This document shows positions 22,950 through 31,337 of a DNA stretch of 57,945 nucleotides, piece by piece (position 1 is the first letter of the stretch; every line of letters starts with the position of its first letter). The position numbers and the translations under genes were made by a program. The stretch lies in assembly GCA_050288705.1 (NCBI GenBank), contig JBNKEI010000136.1:1-57945 (forward strand). The letters are read 5' to 3'. This DNA comes from JBNKEI01 sp050288705. Lineage in GTDB: Bacteria; Myxococcota; Myxococcia; Myxococcales; UBA5297. A model generated the notes under the pieces. It did no database searches and was not told where the DNA came from. It saw only the letters and a program-made list of their open reading frames with translations.

Positions 22950-24452
22950 ATGAGTTCTCCCCTTTCATTTAAAGAAATTCGCTTTCATTCGTCCACGAAA
23001 TTCACTCGGACGTGCTTGATTATTGGAAGCATTTCTTTTGTAATTCTAGTCGCATTTTTAGTACATTGTCTTCCTAGTAATCCATGGGATGCCGATACTG
23101 CCTATCATTTGGTAGTTGCCCGTCTATTGCGTCAGCAGGGAATATTACATTCCTTCCCTTGGACTCCTTTTAGTTGGCTCTCTGATAATTATGCAGATAA
23201 AGAATTATTGTTTCATATTTTTCTTATCCCCTTTTGTCAACTTTTTTATACTAATGCTTCTTTCTGGGCGGGAGCAACAGCCGGTTCATTAGTACTGATA
23301 ACTTTTTTGTGGATTTTGAGATCTCAAAACGTAAGCCGAGCGGTATTGTGGGCGGTAATGCCTTTGGTTGCCTCTGGCGCGTTTCTTTTTCGTTTTTTAT
23401 GTGTGCGTCCTCACCTTTTTTCTATTGCTTTGGCCACAATCATCCTTTGGGCAGCAGCAACCAAGCGTTGGCGAGTTCTTGCAGTAGCCAGCTTTTTGTA
23501 CCCATTGGCCTATGTTGGATGGCCTATTAGTTTGGGGTTGGTTTTGCTAGCGGAAATAGCACGCAAAATAACTGGGACTCGCTGGGAATGGAAAGGCTTG
23601 GTTATTTGCGCGGCTGCACTGGCTTTGGGGTTGGTAGTTCATCCCAATTTTCCCAATATCGCTCGCTTTAGCTGGTTGGTGAATGTGGGAATATTATTGG
23701 ATACTGCATGGGCTTCCCGCGCTGGATTTGATCTTGGAGGTGAATTTCGACCATTTTCGTTGTTAGGAGTTGGCCGATTCTTATTAATTCCTATACTATT
23801 TACGGGAACCACGGGCTTTTTATGGATTAAAATGCATAAATTGAATAACGTCGCACTGGCTTTTTTGTTGGCCTCGTTAGTATTCCTAGGATTAACCCTA
23901 CGAACCCAGCGCTTTGTCGAATATTTTGCGCCTTTCTCTACTTTGGCACTAGCTTTTGCTTTTGGCGATTGGCCAAAAACTGAGCGTAATACCACGCTTC
24001 TATTTTTAGGCGCGTTTCTTATCACTCTAATTGTAGGCGCTGTCCCTGTTCGCAGAATGATGATGCGCCGCCTAGACGTTTCCCCACCAATGGCTCAATT
24101 ACTGCGCAAGACCATTCCACCAGGCGCCCAAGTATTTACTTGTGAATGGGGACTTACTGGTGAGCTGATGCGAGTGCTTCCTGAGCGTCGATTCTTGGTG
24201 GCCTTGGATCCCGTATTGTTTTACGCCAAGGACCCTCAGCGATATGCATTATGGCGGAATTTAATAAGCCAAGAAGATTCTCAAGCTGCAAAAAAAATAC
24301 GTAATGCATTTGGAGCCCAATTTGTTCTTTGTGTGAATAAGATCACGTCAATAGCACTTTTCCAGTCCCTGAATTCCGATTCAACAGTGAGACCAGTGAT
24401 TAGTGGTCCCTTGTGGAGATTGTACGACTTAGCGGGTAATAACAAGTATTGA
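22950..24452 (+). CDS. Polytopic membrane protein, possible GT-C glycosyltransferase
   Basis: A 500-residue inner-membrane protein with about ten hydrophobic helices. After the first helix (ILVAFLVHCLPS) comes NPWDADTAYHLVVARLLRQQ, an acidic/His segment placed like the catalytic loop of GT-C lipid-linked sugar transferases. Helices continue to about residue 375, followed by a soluble C-terminal part (TIPPGAQVFTCEWGLTGELM) reminiscent of the periplasmic domain of such proteins. Start ATG at 22950; TTG two codons earlier is possible. Sitting between pilin genes, it could modify pilin, but the substrate is unknown. It lies between two relics, so it may have been inserted or been caught in the rearrangement. 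Confidence 0.7.
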   Translation: MSSPLSFKEIRFHSSTKFTRTCLIIGSISFVILVAFLVHCLPSNPWDADTAYHLVVARLLRQQGILHSFPWTPFSWLSDNYADKELLFHIFLIPFCQLFYTNASFWAGATAGSLVLITFLWILRSQNVSRAVLWAVMPLVASGAFLFRFLCVRPHLFSIALATIILWAAATKRWRVLAVASFLYPLAYVGWPISLGLVLLAEIARKITGTRWEWKGLVICAAALALGLVVHPNFPNIARFSWLVNVGILLDTAWASRAGFDLGGEFRPFSLLGVGRFLLIPILFTGTTGFLWIKMHKLNNVALAFLLASLVFLGLTLRTQRFVEYFAPFSTLALAFAFGDWPKTERNTTLLFLGAFLITLIVGAVPVRRMMMRRLDVSPPMAQLLRKTIPPGAQVFTCEWGLTGELMRVLPERRFLVALDPVLFYAKDPQRYALWRNLISQEDSQAAKKIRNAFGAQFVLCVNKITSIALFQSLNSDSTVRPVISGPLWRLYDLAGNNKY

Positions 24453-24473
24453 GGACCACAAACTTTGTCGCTC

Positions 24474-24614
24474 GGAGATAAATATGCGATGCACCAATGC
24501 TGGGCATACCAAAAAAACTAAGTGCGGTGGCTAACTCCCCTTTTCCTTCGCAATGCACTACAATACACTATTGTGATGAGGTACACCGTAGTAGACTCGG
24601 AAGGAATATTCTAA
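24474..24614 (+). pseudogene. Broken duplicate of the 3' end of the second pilin gene
   Basis: The frame reads GDKYAMHQCWAYQKN, then a stop, then a degenerate stretch ending YTVVDSEGIF and stop. The second pilin ends GDTVSQCWAYQKKSG ... IHRVSSEGIF. Bases match over about 140 positions, with an in-frame TAA and small shifts. It lies just before the pilG-like gene. Confidence 0.85.
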
Positions 24615-24630
24615 GAAACTACATTAATCC

Positions 24631-25518
24631 ATGATAATGCGCCTGGCTTCATTTTTGTTGGTAGTGGTAATAGCTGGAACAGCCCATTTTTTTCATATTC
24701 ATTCGTCTCGTTCTGCTTCTCGTGAAATAGCTATTACCAACGAGGTTCGCCTTTTTATACCTGACGGGAAGTCTATTCGACATTTTTGTTTAGGACAACG
24801 TACTACATTAGCTGACTTATTTTGGTTAAAATTGGTACAGTATTTAGGAACTCCAGAAGCGTACAGAAAAGGACTCCATCAGCTTTTGCCGCTAGCTCAT
24901 CTGATCACCGACCTAGACCCCGAATATGGGTATGCTTACATGGCCGCTGGCCTGGTACTCAATTCCAAAAAACGGGTAGTGGAATCTAATGAAATTCTGG
25001 AAAAGGGAGCCCAAAACTCTTCCCGTTGGGAAATCCCTTTTTATTTAGCATTCAATTATTGGTACGAGCTCAAAGATTATATTCAAGGAGCACATTGGCT
25101 GAAAAAAGCCGCATTGGTTCCCGGTCGTCCTACCTATATAACCGGGTTAGTACAGCGCCTTTATTCACAAGCCGGAACTCTGGACATGGCCAAACAATTC
25201 ACTAAAGCCATGCTGGAAGAAACTCCCAGCGAGGAACACCGCGCCGAACTGCTTCAAAGATTGAAAGAATTAGACATTGAAGAAGACTTGCAAAAAATAG
25301 AGCGAGCCCTGGCTATATTTGAAAAAGATAAAGGAAGACCAGCTTGGAGCTTAGAAGAACTAATCGGGATAGCGCCTCCACATTTATTGCCTTTTTCCCC
25401 CTACCATCATTCTCTTCAATACGATCCTCTAACTCAGGAAGTAAAATCACCCCTACTAGAAAAACGATTCGCTCTTCCGAAAATGGAAGAACCGGTCATT
25501 GAAGCGCGGGAAAAATAA
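24631..25518 (+). CDS. pilG: TPR-like membrane-anchored protein, PilG-like
   Basis: A 295-residue protein with an N-terminal membrane anchor (about 4-20, LASFLLVVVIAGTAHFF) and a helical repeat body (FLPDG..., TTLADLFWLKLVQYLGTPEA, LITDLDPEYGYAYMAAGLVL, WYELKDYIQGAHWLKKAALV, LYSQAGTLDMAKQFTKAMLE). This TPR-like pattern and the position directly before the permease match PilG of the Myxococcus pilGHI set, which is needed for pilus assembly. It lacks enzyme motifs and probably bridges the ABC transporter to the pilus machine. The assignment rests on context and architecture, not on alignment. Confidence 0.65.
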   Translation: MIMRLASFLLVVVIAGTAHFFHIHSSRSASREIAITNEVRLFIPDGKSIRHFCLGQRTTLADLFWLKLVQYLGTPEAYRKGLHQLLPLAHLITDLDPEYGYAYMAAGLVLNSKKRVVESNEILEKGAQNSSRWEIPFYLAFNYWYELKDYIQGAHWLKKAALVPGRPTYITGLVQRLYSQAGTLDMAKQFTKAMLEETPSEEHRAELLQRLKELDIEEDLQKIERALAIFEKDKGRPAWSLEELIGIAPPHLLPFSPYHHSLQYDPLTQEVKSPLLEKRFALPKMEEPVIEAREK

Positions 25519-25523
25519 AAATC

Positions 25524-26321
25524 ATGATCAATCGCATTTTGGCCATGGGAGTATTGGCGCGTACCACTGTCGCCGAAGCAATTCGCGATCGTATTTTGTA
25601 CGGGTTGCTATTATTCGGCATTGGTCTAATTCTTCTCTCGGCGGTACTTTCCAATCTGACGGTAGGTTTTCGTCTGCGCATTGTTACCGACATTTCTTTG
25701 TCAGCAATAATGGCTGCCGGAACCATTATGGCAGTTTTACTGGGAGTTGGCTCCATTGCTAAAGAAATTGAAAAAAAGACTGCCTATCCGCTTTTAGCTA
25801 AACCTATAAGCCGCGGCGAATATATAATTGGCAAATACCTGGGAGTACTTTCTACCACTTATATTAATGTCTTACTAATGATGGCCGCGGCAACATTTAT
25901 GATTGCCCAGTATCGCGAAGAGAGCGGCCACCACGCTTATGCCTGGAACGCTTTTATAATTACTTTGCTTTTTCTACTAATTCGCCTAGCAGTAGTAGCT
26001 AGTGTAGCAGTGTTTTTCTCCACTTTTGGCTCTTCTACTTTCGCATTAATTTCATCGGTGGGGTTTACCGTAGCCGGGTACTTCACTTCGGAATTGCGGT
26101 TTTTTCTAGAAAAAAGCGAGTCCGAACTTTTGCGGGCAATTGGGAAAGGCTTGTATTACACTATGCCCGATTTTGCCATGCTCGACCCTTTACCCTTACT
26201 TATCCATAACCATCCAATTTTTACCCCCTCCACTCTCTTTGCAGCGGTTTATGCTCTGGCCTATGCACTTTGTCTATTAACCTTGAGTGCATTTCTATTT
26301 AGCAGGCGCGATTTAGGTTAA
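25524..26321 (+). CDS. pilI: ABC-2-type permease, PilI-like
   Basis: A 265-residue integral membrane protein with six predicted helices. Features are the N-terminal ILAMGVLARTTVAEAIRDRI amphipathic segment, IAKEIEKKTAYPLLAKPISR (the conserved coupling region of ABC-2 permeases of the NosY/Gld type), and GEYIIGKYLGVL. It is the likely partner of the pilH-like ATPase at 19937, from which it is now 4.6 kb away and on the opposite strand. It begins five bases after the pilG-like stop and is followed by the GT-C/TPR gene after one base, so those three are one operon. Confidence 0.8.
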   Translation: MINRILAMGVLARTTVAEAIRDRILYGLLLFGIGLILLSAVLSNLTVGFRLRIVTDISLSAIMAAGTIMAVLLGVGSIAKEIEKKTAYPLLAKPISRGEYIIGKYLGVLSTTYINVLLMMAAATFMIAQYREESGHHAYAWNAFIITLLFLLIRLAVVASVAVFFSTFGSSTFALISSVGFTVAGYFTSELRFFLEKSESELLRAIGKGLYYTMPDFAMLDPLPLLIHNHPIFTPSTLFAAVYALAYALCLLTLSAFLFSRRDLG

Positions 26322-26322
26322 G

Positions 26323-27939
26323 ATGATTAACGACGACTCATCCACAACAAATGAAAACTACAGTCGATCACCTACTAAGGGAACCTTACTCGCCTTCGCC
26401 GGCCTAGTCATTCTAGTACTGTCCATTTATCACCATTCTCTGGCGAACCATTTTGCCTGGGATGATCGCTCGCTTATTTTGCAGAATCCTTCCATTCAAT
26501 CTCTAAGCACAGCACTCGCTGCATTTTTTAGAAGTATGTGGCAATTAGCCGATCCGTTAAGGGGTCCTGACTTCTATTACCGTCCTCTGGGAATTCTGTC
26601 TTTCGCGCTCGATAATGCTATTGGGGGGCTGCAACCATTTGTTTTTCACCTAACTAGCCTTATTCTCCATACGTTTAATGGAATCTTGCTTTTTGCGACT
26701 TTGCGCAAACAAACCTCGTTGCTTCCAGCTTTTTTTGCCGCAGCTTGGTTTGCAACTTTACCGGCCGGAACAGAAACGGTCTGCTGGATATCTGATCGCT
26801 TCGATCTTTTGGGAACAACCTTTGTTCTCGGCGCACTTCTGATTTCCCAAACCCATGCCAGTCAACCAATTAAGGCAGTCGTACAAGGCATTTGCGTTCT
26901 CGCTGCTCTGTTTTCAAAAGAATCCTTTGCCATAGCACCTTTTTTGCTAATTATTGGTACTGGGCTCAAGCAACGCGAATTCGGGTCAATTAAAGAATTA
27001 GTACGCCGCATGGGTATTGATTGCCTTGCTTATGGGATTGCTTTAGCAATGTATTTTTCACTACGAGCCGCAAGCAGTTCGCCTTCTGCGTCGGCACTGG
27101 GTAATCGTAACTTCGTCGATCTGGCAACCGACTTTGCAACCACTTTTGGCGAAACTATACGCATCTTGGTGGCGCCAAACCCACTTTCGGTCACTCGTGA
27201 CTACATACCTTATGGAAGTTCTGGAATTCTAACAGTGGCAGTTGGCATGGTAGCACTGGCGGCGTTAGCTACTTACAAGCCGAATTATCGACAGGGGACA
27301 ACATGGTTAGCGCTTGCATGCATCATTCCTGCACTAGCGGTACGCCCGCAAGGATTCATGGGCGAGCGGTATGTCTATCTTCCAGCGATAGGAGCGGCCA
27401 TGATTTTGGCGACTGCTCTTCAGTCTTTCGAAGGGAAGGTGACACAAATATTGTTAAGGCGAATATGCCTTGCGGCTCTGGGTGTTTGGATTCTAATTCA
27501 AAGCGCCCAAGTCTATTGGCGCGTTCCCGACTGGAAAAACGACCGCAGTCTTTTTTCTGCTGCTCTGGCTGTGAATCCGACAAGCTGGTATGCGTTATTC
27601 GAAATGGGTCACGCTGAGGCCCGCGAAAATCGGTGGGACCAAGCTGCACGCTGGTATCGTTTAGCACTAAATGTAAACCAGCATGACCCCCGTTTACTTT
27701 CCAATGCCTCTGCTGCTTTTTCCAATAGCGGAAGTATTGGAGAAGCACTTTATTGGGGACAAGCCGCTGTTAATGCAAACCCAGGAAATCCGCGCGCACA
27801 TTACAATTACGCGGTTGCATTAATACATCAAGGTAATACCGACCAAGCAATTACAGAGCTTGACATCGCTTTACAGATTGCTCCTTCGTATGACAACGCT
27901 CGTCGCTTGCGAAAACGCTTGGGAGTCGCGCAAAAATAA
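26323..27939 (+). CDS. GT-C-type membrane protein with C-terminal TPRs (TMTC/PMT-like)
   Basis: A 538-residue protein: about ten membrane helices, then three TPR units (WYALFEMGHAEARENRWDQA, LLSNASAAFSNSGSIGEALY, PRAHYNYAVALIHQGNTDQA) at about 420-530. The first loop has HFAWDDRSLILQNPSIQSL, the DD motif typical of TMTC/O-mannosyltransferase-like proteins, followed by FYYRPLGILSFALDNAIGG. Proteins with this arrangement transfer sugars from lipid carriers to exported proteins. Its tight linkage to pilG and pilI (one-base gap) suggests pilin or pilus-associated glycosylation, which is inference. Confidence 0.78.
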   Translation: MINDDSSTTNENYSRSPTKGTLLAFAGLVILVLSIYHHSLANHFAWDDRSLILQNPSIQSLSTALAAFFRSMWQLADPLRGPDFYYRPLGILSFALDNAIGGLQPFVFHLTSLILHTFNGILLFATLRKQTSLLPAFFAAAWFATLPAGTETVCWISDRFDLLGTTFVLGALLISQTHASQPIKAVVQGICVLAALFSKESFAIAPFLLIIGTGLKQREFGSIKELVRRMGIDCLAYGIALAMYFSLRAASSSPSASALGNRNFVDLATDFATTFGETIRILVAPNPLSVTRDYIPYGSSGILTVAVGMVALAALATYKPNYRQGTTWLALACIIPALAVRPQGFMGERYVYLPAIGAAMILATALQSFEGKVTQILLRRICLAALGVWILIQSAQVYWRVPDWKNDRSLFSAALAVNPTSWYALFEMGHAEARENRWDQAARWYRLALNVNQHDPRLLSNASAAFSNSGSIGEALYWGQAAVNANPGNPRAHYNYAVALIHQGNTDQAITELDIALQIAPSYDNARRLRKRLGVAQK

Positions 27940-27967
27940 ATAGGCTTATCTCAATGCTTCGAGCTGG

Positions 27968-29320
27968 CTATTCCGCCATAGCCCCAATTCTCACCCCTAA
28001 CTGTCCTTCAATTTCCACCAACACCCCGCGAGCAATCACTTTTCCGTTGACCGAAAGATCAACCGTTTCTCCCGGAGCTTTCCTTAAATCAATAACTTGT
28101 CCCACGTGCAGGTCCACGATCTCTTCGGCAGTCAGAGGCACCCTGGCCAGCTCTACCATTACTTGTAGAGGGACATCGTTAAAAAACTCCAGGGCGTTTT
28201 CGTTTTCTTCGTTTTCTTCGATCTCTTCAATTTCTTCGGGAAGCGATTCCTCATTTTCTTCATCGACGCTCACTCTATCCTCACCTTCCTGCTCATTGCT
28301 TATAGCTGCATCCAATTCGGGGGGGACCGAGGGCTCTACCCCCATTTTTAGGGCTTCTATTTTTGCCTGGTAAGTTCCATTTACTACTTCTACAGCAGCA
28401 TCTATCACTCCACAGCGTCCGGCGCCAAAACGAAGCCTCGCCTTTCCTCTAGCCCCCTGGTCAGGACGAACGCTGGGCGAACCAATGAGCATCACATCAC
28501 CAGCACGCAAAGCTGCAATGTCTTTGCTCGCCAATTCCACTCGGCATATTTCCGCACGCAAGGGAAAATGCACCGAGGATAGAAGCCAACTACGAGCACG
28601 AATGCGATTTTGCCTTCTTTCCCGCCACGGCCCACTATTTTGAGGAGGAACCGCGGCATTGATGGCCGAAGACGGAAAGTACATACGCATACTTCCTACC
28701 AACGAAGTGCTCACTCGCACTGCCATCTCCACCACGGCCACCGAAATCTCTTCGGTAAAAACTCCTAACCCTTCTTCAATATTATCGATTACTCGTAAAA
28801 ACCGAAAAGGGTGCTTACCCTGGGCAGGTTCTTCCTGGCAAAACGCCTTTAACACTCCAATCAAAATAAACGACATCACCCCTTGTTCCATTTCGGTAAG
28901 GGGCCGCACCAGAGCCGACTCTTCAGAGGCGCCTAGTAAGAGATCAATCATTGCATGCGCCAGCTCCAAGTCGACCTCGACCACTCCCCTGGCACCCTGG
29001 GGAGCAAGAGCAACTAGCGCTAAGAAAGTAGGATCGCCCATGACGGTGGGCAGAACCTCGGGCGCACAACAATGTACATGGTCGAATTTAAAAGCAACTG
29101 TCTCATCAAAAATCTGGCTTAAGGCTTGCTGAACTTTTTGATTCCATTCCCCTACTAGTAAACCGTCGGGAACCAGCCAAGGAAGACGGTTCAATACATG
29201 GACTTGCTGACGATGAACTCTTTCTAGCCGCGGAAAGACATAGGGTTTGACCGCACGAGGAGACGAAGGAACAGTAGCAGTGGAAACATGCCTGCGTGGT
29301 TCGAAAAGTCCTTTTCTCAC
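27968..29320 (-). CDS. sctQ: Type III secretion C-ring protein SctQ (FliM/FliN family)
   Basis: A 450-residue protein with two SpoA domains: SpoA1 at about 240-315 (HFPLRAEICRVELASKDIAA, GDVMLIGSPS) and SpoA2 at about 376-448 (FFNDVPLQVMVELARVPLTA, GQVIDLRKAPGETVDLSVNG). Between them is an acidic linker (EEIEEIEENEENEN). SctQ forms the cytoplasmic sorting platform of type III secretion systems. It starts at GTG 29320 with AAGGA upstream and follows SctP by 15 bp. A good internal start (see 28271-28289) could give a free SpoA2 protein. Flagellar FliM is less likely because no flagellar genes are near and SctO/SctP-like genes precede it. Confidence 0.82.
   Translation of the reverse strand: MRKGLFEPRRHVSTATVPSSPRAVKPYVFPRLERVHRQQVHVLNRLPWLVPDGLLVGEWNQKVQQALSQIFDETVAFKFDHVHCCAPEVLPTVMGDPTFLALVALAPQGARGVVEVDLELAHAMIDLLLGASEESALVRPLTEMEQGVMSFILIGVLKAFCQEEPAQGKHPFRFLRVIDNIEEGLGVFTEEISVAVVEMAVRVSTSLVGSMRMYFPSSAINAAVPPQNSGPWRERRQNRIRARSWLLSSVHFPLRAEICRVELASKDIAALRAGDVMLIGSPSVRPDQGARGKARLRFGAGRCGVIDAAVEVVNGTYQAKIEALKMGVEPSVPPELDAAISNEQEGEDRVSVDEENEESLPEEIEEIEENEENENALEFFNDVPLQVMVELARVPLTAEEIVDLHVGQVIDLRKAPGETVDLSVNGKVIARGVLVEIEGQLGVRIGAMAE
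28271..28289 (-). promoter_or_regulatory. Candidate internal ribosome site and GTG start for short SctQ-C
   Basis: On the minus strand GGAAGGTGAGG (28289-28279) precedes an in-frame GTG (28273-28271) by five bases. Translation from it would give 101 residues, MSVDEENEES..., containing the acidic linker and whole SpoA2 domain. Confidence 0.5.
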
Positions 29321-29335
29321 GAATTGTTCCTTGTT

Positions 29336-30181
29336 CTAAGTATTCTCGAAGACAAGATCTTCTACCTCTAACCCTTTCGCCGAGAGTCCCTGTACCAACT
29401 GAGACGAGGATTTTTTGAGGGCTGACAACACTTCCCTATCATGACCTGAGAAAACCGCACATATCTTACCTTTTTGTTTTCTAGAAATCCTAATGGAAAG
29501 CCCTTTTAGCACGCTGGACTTAAGTTCCAGGCGGAACTCTGCGAATCCTTGAGAGTTTGTTCCTACCATAACTCGAGAAACAATTTTATCGATGATTTCT
29601 TTGGTCGCCGAAGCCATGCTCGCTCCCGAATTCCGCGGACGAGCAATTGGCGGCGGTTCCATCAACGCTGCCGGTGGTAGTCGGAAAGGCGCGGGCTCTT
29701 GCTCTTTTTTAGAGTCATCAGAACCCGATTTATCTCCTTGGGAATTGCCTTTGGAATCAGAAGATTTTTCCGTAGAGCTTTCTATGCCCCGTCCTCCATT
29801 GGAACTGGTGCTCGTGGAGGAATTCAATCGCTGTTCGTAGGCTTCATTCTCCTGACGATACTCGTGATTGGCCTCCTTTATTCTTTGCTCACCCAAAGCA
29901 CGAGGTTGCACCAAGGACTCTGCCGCCCAAGCCCGTTCTCTGGTTTTTATTTGGTCCCGTCCCGATTGCTCATATTGTTTTTGGTCCGCAGAATGATGGG
30001 CTAGCGTTTGTTTTTCAGCATTGGTTCTCATTTCTCCCGCACGCCTAGCAAAAACCCGATCAAAAGCGCTCATTTCCTGCTGGTCGCGGACTCGCCTTTC
30101 TTTGAGTCGCCCTTCCCTTGCTTTCATTTCGGCCAAACGAGCCTCTTCCAACTGCCTTTCCGCTGAATCGTCAACTCTCAT
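29336..30181 (-). CDS. sctP: Type III secretion needle-length regulator-like protein (SctP/FliK-type)
   Basis: A 281-residue hydrophilic protein. Residues 1-125 are highly charged and helical (RLAEMKAREGRLKERRVRDQ), 125-190 are Ser/Lys/Gly- and Pro-rich and probably disordered, and 195-281 form a C-terminal globular domain (EFRLELKSSVLKGLSIRISR, CAVFSGHDREVLSALKKSSS, LVQGLSAKGLEVEDLVF) with the pattern of the FliK/SctP substrate-switch domain. SctP sets needle length and switches export from needle to later substrates. The long disordered N-part fits a molecular ruler. AGGAG precedes the ATG. Assignment depends on context between SctO and SctQ. Confidence 0.7.
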   Translation of the reverse strand: MRVDDSAERQLEEARLAEMKAREGRLKERRVRDQQEMSAFDRVFARRAGEMRTNAEKQTLAHHSADQKQYEQSGRDQIKTRERAWAAESLVQPRALGEQRIKEANHEYRQENEAYEQRLNSSTSTSSNGGRGIESSTEKSSDSKGNSQGDKSGSDDSKKEQEPAPFRLPPAALMEPPPIARPRNSGASMASATKEIIDKIVSRVMVGTNSQGFAEFRLELKSSVLKGLSIRISRKQKGKICAVFSGHDREVLSALKKSSSQLVQGLSAKGLEVEDLVFENT

Positions 30182-30242
30182 GGCCTCTCCTGTTCTCGCG
30201 ACATTGACAATTTTTTAATCTGGTAGGCTTCCATACGCTTTT

Positions 30243-30737
30243 TCACTCTCTGCGCTGGCGGGCAAGGAACAAGGCATTCCCAATTTCTTCCCCCGCAAGA
30301 TCTTCACGCGCTTCCCGCTCGGCTTTTTTTCGTTTGAGGTACTTTTCTTTGTGCTTTTCAATGGACTTTACTGCCTTAGCCGCTTCGGCCAGAGCCTTCC
30401 TTTTGCACTCTACCTTGGCTTCCGCTTCGGCAACTCTTTGCTGTTGTCTTTGAATTCGCTCTTGTAGCTCAACCTCTTCGGCAAGCAGACGCTTTTCATA
30501 AACCCCAATTCCTTGCATCGCTAAAGCATCCATGCCCTTGGTGAGCAGCTCATTGTAGTACTCGGCCATCTTTCTTCTTCGCTCCTGCTCCCGGCGCTTC
30601 AAATCGTCTTGAAGTCGCTGCAGCATTGAGCGTTCAGCCGCCAGTTCTTTCTGAGCTTCGGCAAATTCGTTTTTTGCTTCATCTTCGGCACGGCGACGAA
30701 GTTCGAGCAGTGTTTCTAGTCGGTAGGAGGAAACCAT
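30243..30737 (-). CDS. sctO: Type III secretion stalk protein SctO-like (FliJ/YscO family)
   Basis: A 164-residue, almost wholly coiled-coil protein rich in Glu, Arg and Ala, starting MVSSYRLETLLELRRRAEDE. The YRLETLLELR...A...F...Q opening is the FliJ/YscO signature. The protein fits as the central stalk linking the SctN ATPase to the export gate. It is the first of three genes, sctO-sctP-sctQ, the usual order, but sctN is not upstream as would be expected: 600 bp of gene-free DNA lies there. Confidence 0.75.
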   Translation of the reverse strand: MVSSYRLETLLELRRRAEDEAKNEFAEAQKELAAERSMLQRLQDDLKRREQERRRKMAEYYNELLTKGMDALAMQGIGVYEKRLLAEEVELQERIQRQQQRVAEAEAKVECKRKALAEAAKAVKSIEKHKEKYLKRKKAEREAREDLAGEEIGNALFLARQRRE

Positions 30738-31337
30738 AATGCTTCATATTATATCGAAAATAAGCAGATGCGAATCTAAATTATTTTTTTGGTACATACG
30801 CAACTCTTTGCTGTTCTTTCCGATAAACTTTATGAAAAAGGTTTTTTGAATCAAAGATAATTACCAGCAACACATACATGCTGCATAGCGCAAAGCTTTC
30901 GGAGTCATGTTAAAAAAGCATTGTGTATATGTTGCTGCAAACCAACATTAGTTGTCCAACCTCCCCACCAAAGAGAGAGAGTAAATGGCGCACCCATGAA
31001 TTTGAAATGGGGCTGCATTTTCATATTGACTCATCCATTTATTAAGCTCGCGCTCCAAGTCCAATATATTGAAACCATCGGAGGAGCCTCTCAAACCTCC
31101 ACCGCCACCACTCGAGCCTATTCCTCAGGACAATCGAGATCTGAATTCGCAGGCTCAAGCTTCTCGCCTTCTGCCTTCTGATCGTCATGCTATTAGTGCC
31201 GTGCGCCTTAAGAAACACCGAACTGCCCGTCGCTGTACCAATCCGTCACTTTCTACGTTTTTTATAGCAATTTAGCGACCTTACCTGTATCGTAACGTGG
31301 TTCATCGGGGCTTGTTTAACTACTTGCAGGGGGATTC
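30738..31337. other. 600-bp interval without an assignable gene
   Basis: Between sctO (minus) and the glycosyltransferase-like gene (plus). It must hold both promoters. At 31069-31275 a plus-strand frame starting at TTG encodes 68 residues with a Pro-rich start (KPPPPPLEPIPQDNRDLNSQ); its composition is protein-like but no ribosome site is seen, so I do not call it. An imperfect inverted repeat is listed separately. Confidence 0.5.
30865..30937. repeat. Imperfect inverted repeat with distant arms
   Basis: CAGCAACACATACA (30865-30878) and TGTATATGTTGCTG (30924-30937) match in 13 of 14 positions, separated by 45 bp. It is about 130 bp upstream of sctO and could be a regulator-binding dyad or end of a small element. 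Confidence 0.4.

Noticed and set aside
28659..29132. A 157-codon open frame on the plus strand opposite sctQ
   Set aside because: It lies wholly opposite a gene with clear SpoA domains and has the composition of an antisense shadow.
31069..31275. Pro-rich 68-codon frame before the glycosyltransferase-like gene
   Set aside because: TTG start without a ribosome site; not enough to call a gene.
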